A DNA stretch of 36,279 nt. Origin: Terriglobia bacterium (lineage in GTDB: Bacteria; Acidobacteriota; Terriglobia; Bryobacterales; Bryobacteraceae). The position numbers and the translations under genes were made by a program. The DNA is taken from the NCBI GenBank assembly GCA_016650235.1, contig JAENWC010000003.1:1-36279 (forward strand). The letters run 5' to 3'. Shown piece by piece: positions 1 to 9,076 of the stretch (within the stretch, counting starts at the first letter, position 1; every line of letters begins with the position of its first letter). The notes under the pieces were generated by a model, which made no database searches, was not told the DNA's origin, and saw only the letters and a list, made by a program, of their open reading frames with translations.

Positions 1-2488
1 CCGCGATAGCCGAGAGCGGCTCATCGCTGACCAGACTCACATTGTCAATGCGAAACTTTGGAACGCCCGCTGCAACGGTACTAGTGAAGCGCAACTCCAC
101 CGTCTTGCCGCGGTAGGCCATGAGGTTAAAAGTGCGTTTGCTGTAGTCCTTGGCCAGCGCATCGGAGGCGGTGGCGCTGTCAAAGATGGTGGCCAGCGTC
201 TCGACCACAACGCCCTGCTCATTACGAATCTGCGCCTCAAGCCGGTCTCCCACCACGGGCACCGCGCTCTCCACCCGCAACCGGAAACTTAAGTTAGCGC
301 TGGTCGCCGTCTCACTGATCTGAACCTTTTGCCAGAGGGAAGCGTTGCCTGTGAAGGCTGCGTGGCGGGACCCGAGGAAAGAGTCCATAGTGGAAGATTG
401 CAGAACAACACCTGGAGTAGTCAGCCATTTCCCGCCGTCCTCAAAGCCGCCATCGGCAATCAGTTGGTTGACACCCCTGGTTCCAAACGAGGCTGACGAT
501 ACGCCGGCTTTGGCGGTGTAGTCGAGGGCGCGCGCCAGCACGGTGTGCGTGCCCGGCGCCAGTTTGGCGATGCTGACATATCCGGAATAGGGAGCCTTTG
601 TGCGGGAAAAAGCAGGCTGCCCATCGATCTGGAAGTCGATGCGCAGAACGCCCGTGTCATCGTTGGCGGTTGCCGACACGAGCATGCTGCCCTCCCCTTC
701 ATCGATATCCGACAGGGTAACGGCTGGGATGCTCGGGGGAACGCTGTCCACGGCCGGAGCGCCCAGGCCGACCGCGGCAAATGCGTTCTGCGTGATGCGC
801 ACGCCCATGGATTCGGACCCATAGAGGTATTCCGCCGCCTGAAGAAACGCGCCGCGCAGCTCAAAGAAATTCGGCTCATCCGGCAGGTAGCCTGCTGTTG
901 CGACGTACCAGACCTGGCCGGCTTCCTGCACGCCCAGCCCCGCCATTCCATTCGGGAAGAACTTGCTGTAGGTTGGATTGGCACGGTCCGAGGGAGCGCC
1001 TCTGGAAAGCAGCACGAAGAGCCGCCCGTAGATGGCGCCCACGGTATGCTCTGGCCGTCCCCCAGCAGTGGAGTCCCACTCTCTCATCCCGCCCACACGC
1101 GCCGGATCCACCATCCGGGGCCTCCAGTTCCAAGCTGCTTCCACATCGGCCAGCACAGGCCCGCTCCCCTTGGCGCCTAAATAGTAGAACTCGACAATCG
1201 AGGCCACAATATCGCCATGCCCTTCACCCACTCCGCCAGCCTCGCCGCCATCAAACCCTTCGCTCTCGATCAGACTGAACCACATGCCGTGTCCCAACTC
1301 GTGAGCCACGGTTTCCAGATCTGTGGGAGTTGCCGTCGAGGAAGCTGCGCCGTCACCAAAGAAAGCCGCCTTCGCCGTCTTCAGCCAGAAGGCCGCCTCC
1401 TGATTGATGCCAAAGTGGACGCGCGTATCAATGCTTGAGCCTTTGCCGTCCAACCCGGCCTGTCCGTACACGCCCGCCAGCGTATCCCAGGCGCGTTCCA
1501 CGGCAAACGCCACGTCCACGGCAGCCGTTTGCCCGTTGGCCGACGCGCTTCCGTTGGCGGCGTCATAACGCCTGCCATCACCCCAAACATTGGAGGAGCT
1601 TTTATACGTCATCGAGGCCGCACTTTTGTAGCTGGTGCTGTTGTCCAGATTGCGTGTGGAATTGCCGCCGCCGGCGCCTCGGGTAGCGTCGGTCAGATCA
1701 AACGCCTGCGTCTCGAGATTCTGCGTTGCGTTGAGTGCCACGGTCCCATGGAACAAGGACCTGCCAATGCCTTGCGAAGCCTGGATGATCTGGTCATTCA
1801 CTCGCTGTGACCACCGGCGGATCACCATTCCGGAGGCCGCATCCACCAACCACCCCGTGGGCTCACGCTCATCCTCCAGACTGCCTCCGGTGGAGGAGAG
1901 TCCGAACCATGCCAAACGGTATCCGGAGGTCTGCCACTGATACTCCTCCATCGCGGGCACGTCCAGCAGTACGCGTTTGCTTAAATCTTCGGTGAAGGTG
2001 AGCGTTCGCACCGGCACAATCACCAGTTGCAGTACCACGGAAGGCTCCACGGCGCCCGGCCCCGCTTCCTGCACAATGGCGGCGCGCGCGGCTGCCGCAT
2101 CCACGGCGGGAGTAACATCAAGATTGATATCAGTGAAGAGTTTGGAGGTGGGCTGCTCGAACCGATCCTGCTCATCCACGTGAGCGATGGCCCCGCCGCC
2201 CATCACACGGACTCCTTTGTAGGACTGCTGGTAGCGCGCATGCGTGCGGCCGTACAGATCCGTAATCGCGGACCGCGGCTCAAGCGTATGCGCACCGCTC
2301 AGCCCCAGATCCGGCCGCAACGCCTGCATGCGATCGGTGGCAAGCCGTACGCGGCGGTCCTCTTCGCTGCGAATGCGCGCCAGTTCCCCGGCCTCCAGCG
2401 GCTTTTTTTGCGCCAAGCCGGGGACGGCGGTGATCATCAGCATCAATGAGGCTAGGATGACCTGGATGGGTTTGAAATGAGCAGGCAT
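1..2488 (-). CDS. Secreted thermolysin-family (M4-like) zinc metallopeptidase, 3' end beyond the window
   Basis: Reading from an ATG at 2488 the frame stays open for 829 codons to the left edge, so the C-terminus is missing. Residues 1-25 form a signal peptide ending near GLAQ. Residues about 60-180 look like an FTP-type inhibitory propeptide (RYQQSYKGVRVMGGG). The catalytic core carries HELGH (H396, E397, H400) and GEGHGDI, where E422 and D426 match the spacing of thermolysin E166 and D170; H481 in PEHTVGAIYG fits the transition-state histidine. An Ig-like module (about 600-690) and a beta-rich carbohydrate-binding-like stretch follow. Family knowledge says such enzymes are exported as zymogens and degrade extracellular protein. 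The substrate is unknown. The gene has its own 104-bp upstream gap and is not obviously in an operon with the restriction genes before it. I followed the frame codon by codon and saw no stop. Confidence 0.9.
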   Translation of the reverse strand, partial: MPAHFKPIQVILASLMLMITAVPGLAQKKPLEAGELARIRSEEDRRVRLATDRMQALRPDLGLSGAHTLEPRSAITDLYGRTHARYQQSYKGVRVMGGGAIAHVDEQDRFEQPTSKLFTDINLDVTPAVDAAAARAAIVQEAGPGAVEPSVVLQLVIVPVRTLTFTEDLSKRVLLDVPAMEEYQWQTSGYRLAWFGLSSTGGSLEDEREPTGWLVDAASGMVIRRWSQRVNDQIIQASQGIGRSLFHGTVALNATQNLETQAFDLTDATRGAGGGNSTRNLDNSTSYKSAASMTYKSSSNVWGDGRRYDAANGSASANGQTAAVDVAFAVERAWDTLAGVYGQAGLDGKGSSIDTRVHFGINQEAAFWLKTAKAAFFGDGAASSTATPTDLETVAHELGHGMWFSLIESEGFDGGEAGGVGEGHGDIVASIVEFYYLGAKGSGPVLADVEAAWNWRPRMVDPARVGGMREWDSTAGGRPEHTVGAIYGRLFVLLSRGAPSDRANPTYSKFFPNGMAGLGVQEAGQVWYVATAGYLPDEPNFFELRGAFLQAAEYLYGSESMGVRITQNAFAAVGLGAPAVDSVPPSIPAVTLSDIDEGEGSMLVSATANDDTGVLRIDFQIDGQPAFSRTKAPYSGYVSIAKLAPGTHTVLARALDYTAKAGVSSASFGTRGVNQLIADGGFEDGGKWLTTPGVVLQSSTMDSFLGSRHAAFTGNASLWQKVQISETATSANLSFRLRVESAVPVVGDRLEAQIRNEQGVVVETLATIFDSATASDALAKDYSKRTFNLMAYRGKTVELRFTSTVAAGVPKFRIDNVSLVSDEPLSAIA

Positions 2489-2510
2489 AGGAATAGGGAG
2501 GGTCAGGACC

Positions 2511-2523
2511 ATTCTAATAGAAT
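2511..2523. promoter_or_regulatory. Short palindrome upstream of the metallopeptidase gene
   Basis: ATTCTA-A-TAGAAT is a perfect inverted repeat with 6-bp arms and one central base. It lies 23-35 bases before the metallopeptidase ATG in an otherwise empty 104-base gap. On the minus strand TAGAAT could serve as a -10 element, although no convincing -35 was found. It could be an operator or part of the promoter, or chance in an AT-rich gap. Confidence 0.25.
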
Positions 2524-2592
2524 GCAGCGCAGTCTAGAAGGTTACTCACGAACTGCTTTTCATCCCTTTGCCCAAGAGGAACACAGTTCGCG

Positions 2593-4179
2593 CTAGTGAG
2601 CGATCAGCTCTGACCCAAATAATTCCGCCTGCCTCACCGGCCGCTCTTGTTGCGGCAGGAGTGTCTCAATCTGCGGAACTGGAACATTTGCCAATTCTTT
2701 CGGTTCGAGCTTGTGAAGCCCTCCCCCATACACTCTACCTTCGCTCAGCAACTGGGCTGGAGTGATCTCGTTTAGAATTTGCCAGATGCGGCGTATCAAA
2801 GAGGGGTCTCGCTTGATAGCGGATGCCAAGATCGGATTTGGGTACATGGCGAGATAAACATTCGCCACAGTGGCACGGGAATTGTTGAGGATGAAGCGAA
2901 ACGGCCGGCCACTCTTTGCATCGCCGCGGCCGAGGTAGGTGCAGACGATTGGTGGAGGTGGGCGGTTCTCCTGGCCGTACCACAGTGAGCGATGCGCGCA
3001 CAAATACCGCTCGTGGAGGCCGCGAGACTTGCCATCTTCCAGGTAGGCGTACAGCGCAGGAAATCGCGCTTTGATTTCTTCTTCCGGCAGCTTCGTGTCG
3101 AGCAGATAGAGGCGGCGCTCCATTTTGGGATCGCCGTTCTTGTCTGCCTTGACCTCGTCTTCGGTGAGATAACGCGGACTCGGTAGGACAGGCGTGAAGA
3201 CCTCCATCGGAAGGCCACGAGCCTTGATATCTTCTTCGGAGAGGATGAAATAACTGTTGTCCCCCGTGGCGAGTCCGCGCGTGATCTTGAAAAAGTCGGC
3301 AATGGTTGGAATGCCCGCATGGCTCCGGACATCGGAGACTGGAAAGCGTGTCCACTTTGGCTCATGAGAGAGCGCTCGGCCTGAAACCTTGCGGGAGAGC
3401 TTCGGCTCAAAGAGTGTCCCACCAAAGGTGAAGGTCACCTCGTGATCTTCGGGTGGAGGCGTATTGCGGAACCACACGACAGCGGAGGATACGAGAGCGT
3501 CGGCAAACTGTACGTCATTCGGGTCGAAACGATGGACGTGGAGCAGCGTCACGCGGTCGAGCAGATAGCGCTTAACAGCGCGGCCATAGTTAACGTCCAT
3601 GAATTCGCTCGGAATGAGCCATCCGGCGATGCCGCCGCCAGCCATCCATGCGTGGGAGAGGCCGAGGAAATGGCAGTAGAGACCGGCAAGGCCGCTAATC
3701 TTCAGACCACTCGCTTGCTGTGTGCGAAGCTGCAGACGGTGTTTATCGCCGTTCTTCATGTGATGATGTCGCACATAGGGGGGGTTACAGATGATCAGAT
3801 TGAAGCGGGGAGACGGCTCCTCAAGTGTGAAATCAGCGAGCTTCATCGTCAGGTCTGAGTCTTTCCAAAATCGCACCGCGGGCGCTCCATAGTGGGGATC
3901 AATCTCGAAACCGAGAGCTTCGCTTATTTGCTCGCACGGAAAAACGGAGCGAAAAGCGGAATAGAAAGAACCAGTACCGACGGCGGGGTCAAGAAAACGG
4001 ACTTTCGTTCGTTCCGGGAGAAGAGTCCGGGCGTATCGGAGGATGTCCTGCGCGAGGGCGGTAGGCGTCGCAAACTGGCCGAGTCGGTTTCTCTCGGCCT
4101 GTGTCTTCTTGCTGTCCAATTCAGACTGAAGGGCGGCCCGTTCAGTTTCGATGGTATTCGTCGTCTGGGCCATGGTCAT
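2593..4179 (-). CDS. N6-adenine DNA methyltransferase of a type II restriction-modification system
   Basis: A 528-residue class I SAM-dependent methyltransferase. Motif X-like LGQFATP is at residues 33-39, SAM-binding FLDPAVGTG at 62-70, FEIDP at 91-95 and the catalytic NPPY at 132-135, the signature of N6-adenine (gamma-type, TaqI/Eco57I-like) enzymes. The C-terminal half would hold the target recognition domain. An upstream in-frame ATG at 4224 exists, but the ATG at 4179 overlaps the endonuclease stop codon in ATGA, the usual coupling, so I chose it. The partner is the endonuclease gene just upstream. It should protect the host genome by methylating the site its partner cuts. The exact site cannot be read from sequence; XamI-type enzymes cut GTCGAC. 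Confidence 0.93.
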   Translation of the reverse strand: MTMAQTTNTIETERAALQSELDSKKTQAERNRLGQFATPTALAQDILRYARTLLPERTKVRFLDPAVGTGSFYSAFRSVFPCEQISEALGFEIDPHYGAPAVRFWKDSDLTMKLADFTLEEPSPRFNLIICNPPYVRHHHMKNGDKHRLQLRTQQASGLKISGLAGLYCHFLGLSHAWMAGGGIAGWLIPSEFMDVNYGRAVKRYLLDRVTLLHVHRFDPNDVQFADALVSSAVVWFRNTPPPEDHEVTFTFGGTLFEPKLSRKVSGRALSHEPKWTRFPVSDVRSHAGIPTIADFFKITRGLATGDNSYFILSEEDIKARGLPMEVFTPVLPSPRYLTEDEVKADKNGDPKMERRLYLLDTKLPEEEIKARFPALYAYLEDGKSRGLHERYLCAHRSLWYGQENRPPPPIVCTYLGRGDAKSGRPFRFILNNSRATVANVYLAMYPNPILASAIKRDPSLIRRIWQILNEITPAQLLSEGRVYGGGLHKLEPKELANVPVPQIETLLPQQERPVRQAELFGSELIAH

Positions 4180-5138
4180 ATTCCAAACAAGGCAAGGTCG
4201 TCGATACGGTGCTCCCAAACCCAATCGATAGCCTCTGCAGCTTCATAGCCAAGGTAGCCGCTGTCAAAGTAACCGCAGAGGAAGAGATTGAACTGCACCT
4301 TGTTGCCATAGGTGCTGCGGAGCTGCGCCATTTTGACAGCCTCTTCTTTGCGCCGCTTGTTCGTGTTGGTAAAGTCGCCGGCTGACTTGGCCTCGAAGAA
4401 CACTGGAAACTCGCCAAGCGTCGAGGTCTTTGGCATGATAACAGCGTCAACCGGGATGTTGACGCTCTGCACTCCACCTTCAAGCTTAACTGGCACGTTC
4501 ATGCGGAAGCTGAAGGCGCCTGGAGGCATGGCGTCAAAGCGAGTGCCTTCTCCAGCGGGAAGCTGTTTGTAACCGCGTGCTTCAAGCCACGCCTTGACCG
4601 CTGCGAGTTGTCGTTTTTCCTGCGCATTGCGGATGATCGGGTTGGCAACGGCACCACAGAGACGGTCGGCCACGATAGTTGCAGCTCTGTGAATCTCCGT
4701 CTCGGACGGCGGCTCATTCCGGCCTAACCAGACAAAAATATCCGGGTCAGCCATTTTCTCGACGATGGCTGCGATCTTTGCGAGTTGGAGGTCGATCTCG
4801 GTCACCGGCATGCGGGCTGGTAGCTTCTTCCCTAGCTCCATGGATTTCACGAGATTCTTTGACACCCTAGAAAGACCGATCAGCCGGTCAACGGCTAACG
4901 GTGGACAAGTGGACATGCGAAGCGTCGGGAGGATCTCCGGATGCTTTCGCATTACGGCCGGTTGGACGTCGGTGATGTTGGCGGTCGCGTGAAGTGCCGC
5001 CTCAACGTCCTTGGTCGTCTGAATGCGAGTTGTGCGGAAAGCCTGCGGTGCGAACTTCATGAACCACTCGTTGTACATATCGACCGATTGGGCGATGTCT
5101 GCTTTCCACTTCTGCGGTTTGTCGAGGTTGACTGGCAT
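4176..5138 (-). CDS. XamI-like type II restriction endonuclease
   Basis: A 320-residue protein resembling the RE_XamI family from its N-terminus (WKADIAQSVDMYNEWF) onward; this is recognised from memory of the family, not from a search. A plausible PD-(D/E)xK active site is D231 (IPVDAVIMPK) followed by E249-A-K251 (VFFEAKSAG), in a beta-strand context typical of restriction nucleases. It comes first in the operon and its TGA overlaps the methyltransferase ATG by ATGA. A GAAG-rich stretch precedes the ATG but sits very close to it. The stretch 2593-5138 looks less GC-rich than the flanking genes by eye, consistent with horizontal acquisition, as is common for such pairs. Confidence 0.85.
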   Translation of the reverse strand: MPVNLDKPQKWKADIAQSVDMYNEWFMKFAPQAFRTTRIQTTKDVEAALHATANITDVQPAVMRKHPEILPTLRMSTCPPLAVDRLIGLSRVSKNLVKSMELGKKLPARMPVTEIDLQLAKIAAIVEKMADPDIFVWLGRNEPPSETEIHRAATIVADRLCGAVANPIIRNAQEKRQLAAVKAWLEARGYKQLPAGEGTRFDAMPPGAFSFRMNVPVKLEGGVQSVNIPVDAVIMPKTSTLGEFPVFFEAKSAGDFTNTNKRRKEEAVKMAQLRSTYGNKVQFNLFLCGYFDSGYLGYEAAEAIDWVWEHRIDDLALFGI

Positions 5139-5280
5139 CCTTCTACTTCAGTTCACAGGTTTTCGGACCCTTGTAAAGCGGCCTGATACTTCGTCTCTCA
5201 CTAAACTGTACCAAGACCCATGTTGTTGAAGCAGTGGGTTTTTTCGTGTTAACCCGCAATTGGTCAAGCCACGCTTTCGC

Positions 5281-5350
5281 TGGAAAGGGTTCGGGGAAAA
5301 TCGGGAGGACCCATCCGAGGCCGGCGGAACCCTTTCCAAGAGCCCTTTCC
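5281..5350 (+). promoter_or_regulatory. Inverted repeat with a duplicated right arm upstream of tyrS
   Basis: TGGAAAGGGTTC at 5281-5292 is perfectly complementary to GAACCCTTTCCA at 5327-5338 (12-bp arms, 34-base loop). The core CCCTTTCC recurs at 5343-5350, so the single left arm could pair with either right copy. The block lies 38-107 bases before the tyrS ATG, between the divergent restriction and tyrS operons. A TACAAT at 5370-5375 could be a -10 box, which would put the block upstream of transcription and make it an operator. If transcription starts earlier, it would be an RNA leader with alternative hairpins. No T-run follows, so it is not a simple terminator. Confidence 0.4.
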
Positions 5351-5387
5351 TAGATTCCCGGCCCGTTCGTACAATGATAGTGTGCCC

Positions 5388-6572
5388 ATGCTTCCCGTTG
5401 ACCAACAGCTCACCTATCTCAAGAAGGGGCTGGCCGAACTGATTCGTGAAGACGATCTTAAGGAGCGCCTGCTGCGGGCCGCCAAGGAGAACCGTCCGTT
5501 ACGAGTGAAAGTTGGTTTCGACCCCACCGCGCCCGATCTGCATCTCGGCCACACCGTCGTCATTCGCAAGATGAAACACTTTCAAGACCTGGGCCATCAC
5601 GTGATTTTTCTCATTGGCAGCATGACCGGCATGATCGGCGACCCCAGCGGCCGCAACATCACTCGTCCGCCCTTGTCACGCGAGGAGTTGGAGCGTAACG
5701 CGGAAACTTACAAGACGCAGGTGTTCAAAATACTCGACCCGCAAAAGACCGAGATCCGGTTCAACAGCGACTGGCTGGCGCCGTTGCGGTTTGAGGAACT
5801 GGTCCGTTTATGCTCGCGCTACACTGTGGCGCGGCTGCTGGAGCGCGACGATTTTTCCAAACGCTACAAGGAAGGCACTCCGATCTCCGTGCACGAGCTC
5901 CTTTATCCGCTCGCCCAGGCTTATGATTCCGTGGAGCTGCGCTGCGATGTGGAAATGGGTGGTACGGACCAGAAGTTCAATCTGCTGGTGGGCCGCGAGA
6001 TCATGCGGGACTACGGCCTGCCTCCGCAAATCGTCGCCACGCTGCCCATTCTCGAAGGCCTGGACGGTGTGGAGAAAATGTCCAAGTCCAAGGGTAACTA
6101 CATCGGCATTACCGAGTCGCCGGAAGAGATGATGAAGAAGCTCATGTCCATCAGCGACAGCCTCATGCCACGATACTTTGAGCTCCTCACCGACATGAGT
6201 TTGCCTCAGATCGGGCAACTGCTCGCGAGCATGCACCCACGCGAGGCCAAGTTGCACTTGGGAAAAATGATCGTCACCGATTTTCATTCCGCCAGCGATG
6301 CCGAACGAGCCGCGGCGGAATGGCAGCGCGTGGTGAGCCGCGGCGAGATCCCGGCCGACATACAGGTGGTCACGCTCGACGGCATGGTTCGCCGCATCGA
6401 TAAGGTGATCGCACAAGCCGGTCTTGCATCCTCCGTAAGCGAGGCCGGACGCAAGATCCGCGCCTCTGCCGTCGAGGTGAATGGTGAAAAGGTGACCGAA
6501 TTGGTGGAACTTGGGTCGCCGGGAGAATACATCATCCGGCTCGGCAAGACTTGGCGCAAAGTAATTCTCTGA
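5388..6572 (+). CDS. tyrS: Tyrosyl-tRNA synthetase
   Basis: Class I aminoacyl-tRNA synthetase that charges tRNA-Tyr in the cytoplasm. The HIGH-type motif is HLGH at residues 52-55, followed by GDPSGR. The second signature is KMSKS at 230-234. The C-terminus carries an S4 RNA-binding domain (about residues 330-394, [12 protein letters not shown]). Length, 394 residues, fits bacterial TyrRS of the long KMSKS type. I chose ATG 5388; a GTG two codons upstream at 5382 is also possible. It opens a tightly packed plus-strand run: its TGA overlaps the next ATG by one base (TGATG). Confidence 0.97.
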   Translation: MLPVDQQLTYLKKGLAELIREDDLKERLLRAAKENRPLRVKVGFDPTAPDLHLGHTVVIRKMKHFQDLGHHVIFLIGSMTGMIGDPSGRNITRPPLSREELERNAETYKTQVFKILDPQKTEIRFNSDWLAPLRFEELVRLCSRYTVARLLERDDFSKRYKEGTPISVHELLYPLAQAYDSVELRCDVEMGGTDQKFNLLVGREIMRDYGLPPQIVATLPILEGLDGVEKMSKSKGNYIGITESPEEMMKKLMSISDSLMPRYFELLTDMSLPQIGQLLASMHPREAKLHLGKMIVTDFHSASDAERAAAEWQRVVSRGEIPADIQVVTLDGMVRRIDKVIAQAGLASSVSEAGRKIRASAVEVNGEKVTELVELGSPGEYIIRLGKTWRKVIL

Positions 6573-7798
6573 TGCTCTCATTGCAGGAAAACATCGTACA
6601 ATCCGTGGCCGCCCTGCGCGCCTACCGTTTGCGCTCGATCCTCACCATCGTCGGCCTCACCATGGGCGTTGCCACTATCATCACGGTGATGACTTTGATT
6701 CAAGGGGCCAATATCTATGTGGAGGAAAAGATCGCCAATCTCGGCTCCAATGCCTTTCAGATCTCCCGGATCCCACTGGCCGCCACCGATTTCAACGTCA
6801 TCCTGAAGGCCCTGAAGAACAAGCACCTGACGATAGAAGACATGCGCGAGGTGCAGCAGCATTGTCTCCACTGCGCGATGGTGGGCGCCCGCGCCTCCCA
6901 CTCCGGGCGCGTCCGTTATGTCGACACCGAACTCACAGACACCACTATCATCGGCCAAACAGCCACGATGGCTGAAATCGATACGCGCACGGTTCTGCAG
7001 GGGCGCTACTTCACCCCGACCGAGAATCAGCGGGCAAGCCAGGTCTGCCTCATCGGCGCCAAGATCGCGGAAGATCTCTTCTCCGGCCTCGATCCACTCG
7101 CCAAGAGCGTCCGCGTAGGCATCCATGAGTTCATGGTCATCGGAACCTACGAGAAAATCGGCTCCGTGCTCGGCCAGGATCAGGACAACTTCCTTGTCAT
7201 TCCGATGGGAGCCTACCAGAAAATGCGCGGGTCCCGGATCAGCGTCGTCATCGAGGCCAAGGCCGCGGGGGCCGGCACGGTGTTTGAACAGGCTCAGGAT
7301 GAGGCCCGGCTGGCTCTGCGCGCCAAGCGCCAACTTGGTCCCACCCAGGAAGACGACTTCTTTATTGGAACCGCGGCCAGCTATATCGAACTATGGCACA
7401 GCATCAGCGCCGCCTTTTTCGCCGTTTTCATCATGGTGAGCGCCATCTCCGCCATCGTCGGCGGCATCGTCATCATGAACGTGATGCTGGTGAGCGTCAC
7501 CGAACGCACCAAAGAGATCGGGATACGCCGCGCCGTCGGCGCTACACAGTCCGACATCCTGGGCCAGTTCCTTTCGGAAAGCGTGCTGCAATGCTTGCTG
7601 GGAGGCATCGCGGGCATTGGCTTCGGGTTCGCCGCCGCTGTCCTGCTGCGCACGTTTACGAGTTTCCCTGCGTCCGTGCAAACCGCGGTCGCCTTGTTCG
7701 GATTCGCCCTGAGTTCCGGCATCGGGCTTTTCTTCGGTATTTATCCGGCCACGCGCGCCGCCAGACTCGACCCGGTGGAAGCGCTGAGGGCGGAGTAG
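6572..7798 (+). CDS. MacB/FtsX-type ABC transporter permease (first of a pair)
   Basis: A 408-residue protein with the MacB layout. There is one N-terminal membrane helix (about residues 20-45, RLRSILTIVGLTMGVATIITV), a long periplasmic MacB_PCD-type domain, then three C-terminal helices. The FtsX-type cytoplasmic motif ERTKEIGIRRAVGA is present. No Walker ATPase domain is fused or adjacent, so the MacB-like ATPase must be encoded elsewhere or the protein works otherwise. The ATG at 6572 shares a base with the tyrS stop, preferred over an in-frame TTG at 6551. It probably forms a heterodimer with the next permease. Substrate unknown; members export peptides, lipids or antibiotics, or act as mechanotransmitters. 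Confidence 0.9.
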   Translation: MLSLQENIVQSVAALRAYRLRSILTIVGLTMGVATIITVMTLIQGANIYVEEKIANLGSNAFQISRIPLAATDFNVILKALKNKHLTIEDMREVQQHCLHCAMVGARASHSGRVRYVDTELTDTTIIGQTATMAEIDTRTVLQGRYFTPTENQRASQVCLIGAKIAEDLFSGLDPLAKSVRVGIHEFMVIGTYEKIGSVLGQDQDNFLVIPMGAYQKMRGSRISVVIEAKAAGAGTVFEQAQDEARLALRAKRQLGPTQEDDFFIGTAASYIELWHSISAAFFAVFIMVSAISAIVGGIVIMNVMLVSVTERTKEIGIRRAVGATQSDILGQFLSESVLQCLLGGIAGIGFGFAAAVLLRTFTSFPASVQTAVALFGFALSSGIGLFFGIYPATRAARLDPVEALRAE

Positions 7799-7804
7799 GC
7801 TGCT

Positions 7805-9076
7805 ATGACACGCGTTGAGATCCACGAGAATGTCCTGGTTGCGTTCGACACACTGCGGACACACAAGGTTCGCTCCGCCCTCACGGTGCTCGGCATCGTC
7901 ATCGGCGTCACCTCGGTGATCTCGGTGGCTTCCATCATCCAGGGTCTCAACGGTTACGTCGCGGCGCGGGTGGAAAAGATGGGCTCGCGCACCTATTTCG
8001 TTTCCCGCTTCTCCATGAGTTCCGGATTTGGACGGGTGCCTGAAAAGATTCGCAAGCGCAAATACTTCAGCCCGGACTACGCGGCATTTCTCCAGCAGGT
8101 CTGCCCGTCTGTGGAGAGCGTCGGCACTTTCACCGGCCGCCCCCTCACGCCTGGCTCATTTGGCGCTGATCAGGCCAACGAAATACGGTACGGCTCGGAA
8201 CGTGTGGAACGCATCATTCTGCGCGGCGTGGAACCGGATATCGCCAAGTCCATTCCACTGTTTGCCATCGCGCACGGCCGTCCCATCACGCGTTTTGATC
8301 TTGACCATGCCCGCGAAGTGGTCCTGCTGGGAGACGCCATCGCCAACTCGCTGTTTCCGGCCGTGGATCCGCTCGGAAAGATGGTGCGCCTGAACGGCAA
8401 ACTGATGGAGGTGGTTGGCGTTTTCGAGCAGGACCCCGGCCTGTTTGGGACTCCTGGCGTCGATCAGATCGCCGCCATGCCGCTCACCACATTCCTCAAG
8501 CACTACCCGGAGACGCGCGAGTTTCTCATTGTCTTTATCGCCCGCAAAGACGTCGACCCGGCCCTCGCCACAAATGAAGTGATCGAGGCCATGCGTCGGA
8601 TCCGCCGCGTCCCGCATCAAGAGGAAAACGATTTTGAAATATTCTCCCCCGACTTTCTGAGTGCGCTGTGGGGCCAGCTCACCGGCGCACTGGTTCTGCT
8701 TACCGCCGCCATCAGCTCGGTGGGCCTGCTGGTGGGCGGCATCGGGGTGATGAACATCATGCTCATCTCAGTCACGGAAAGGACCGCTGAAATCGGACTT
8801 CGCAAGGCCGTTGGCGCGCGAAAGTCCGATATTCGCATGCAGTTCCTGGTGGAGGCGATGGTCCTCAGCGTCACGGGCGGGCTGCTCGGAATTCTCGGTG
8901 GCGGGGTGGTCTCGCTGCTGGTGCGCGCCCTTGTGCCCAACGTTCCTGCTACACTGTCATACTTCTGGGCTTCTGCCGGGGTCTTGATCTCGGTCGGTGT
9001 CGGGCTGTTCTTCGGCTACTATCCCGCCAGCCGCGCCGCCAGGCTTGACCCGGTCGTCTGCCTTCGCTATGAGTGA
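7805..9076 (+). CDS. MacB/FtsX-type ABC transporter permease (second of a pair)
   Basis: A 423-residue paralogue of the preceding permease with the same layout: N-terminal helix (KVRSALTVLGIVIGVTSVISV), periplasmic domain, then helices around residues 290-315, 345-370 and 385-410. The cytoplasmic loop ERTAEIGLRKAVGARKSDI is the FtsX-family hallmark. It begins six bases after the upstream stop, and its end overlaps the GNAT gene by eight bases. The two permeases differ clearly in their periplasmic parts, which argues for a heterodimer and not a recent duplication. No ATPase gene lies in the window. Confidence 0.9.
   Translation: MTRVEIHENVLVAFDTLRTHKVRSALTVLGIVIGVTSVISVASIIQGLNGYVAARVEKMGSRTYFVSRFSMSSGFGRVPEKIRKRKYFSPDYAAFLQQVCPSVESVGTFTGRPLTPGSFGADQANEIRYGSERVERIILRGVEPDIAKSIPLFAIAHGRPITRFDLDHAREVVLLGDAIANSLFPAVDPLGKMVRLNGKLMEVVGVFEQDPGLFGTPGVDQIAAMPLTTFLKHYPETREFLIVFIARKDVDPALATNEVIEAMRRIRRVPHQEENDFEIFSPDFLSALWGQLTGALVLLTAAISSVGLLVGGIGVMNIMLISVTERTAEIGLRKAVGARKSDIRMQFLVEAMVLSVTGGLLGILGGGVVSLLVRALVPNVPATLSYFWASAGVLISVGVGLFFGYYPASRAARLDPVVCLRYE

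Noticed and set aside
5139-5387. T-box riboswitch before tyrS
   Set aside because: GGCGGAACC resembles part of a T-box, but no specifier stem, full T-box sequence or terminator could be identified.
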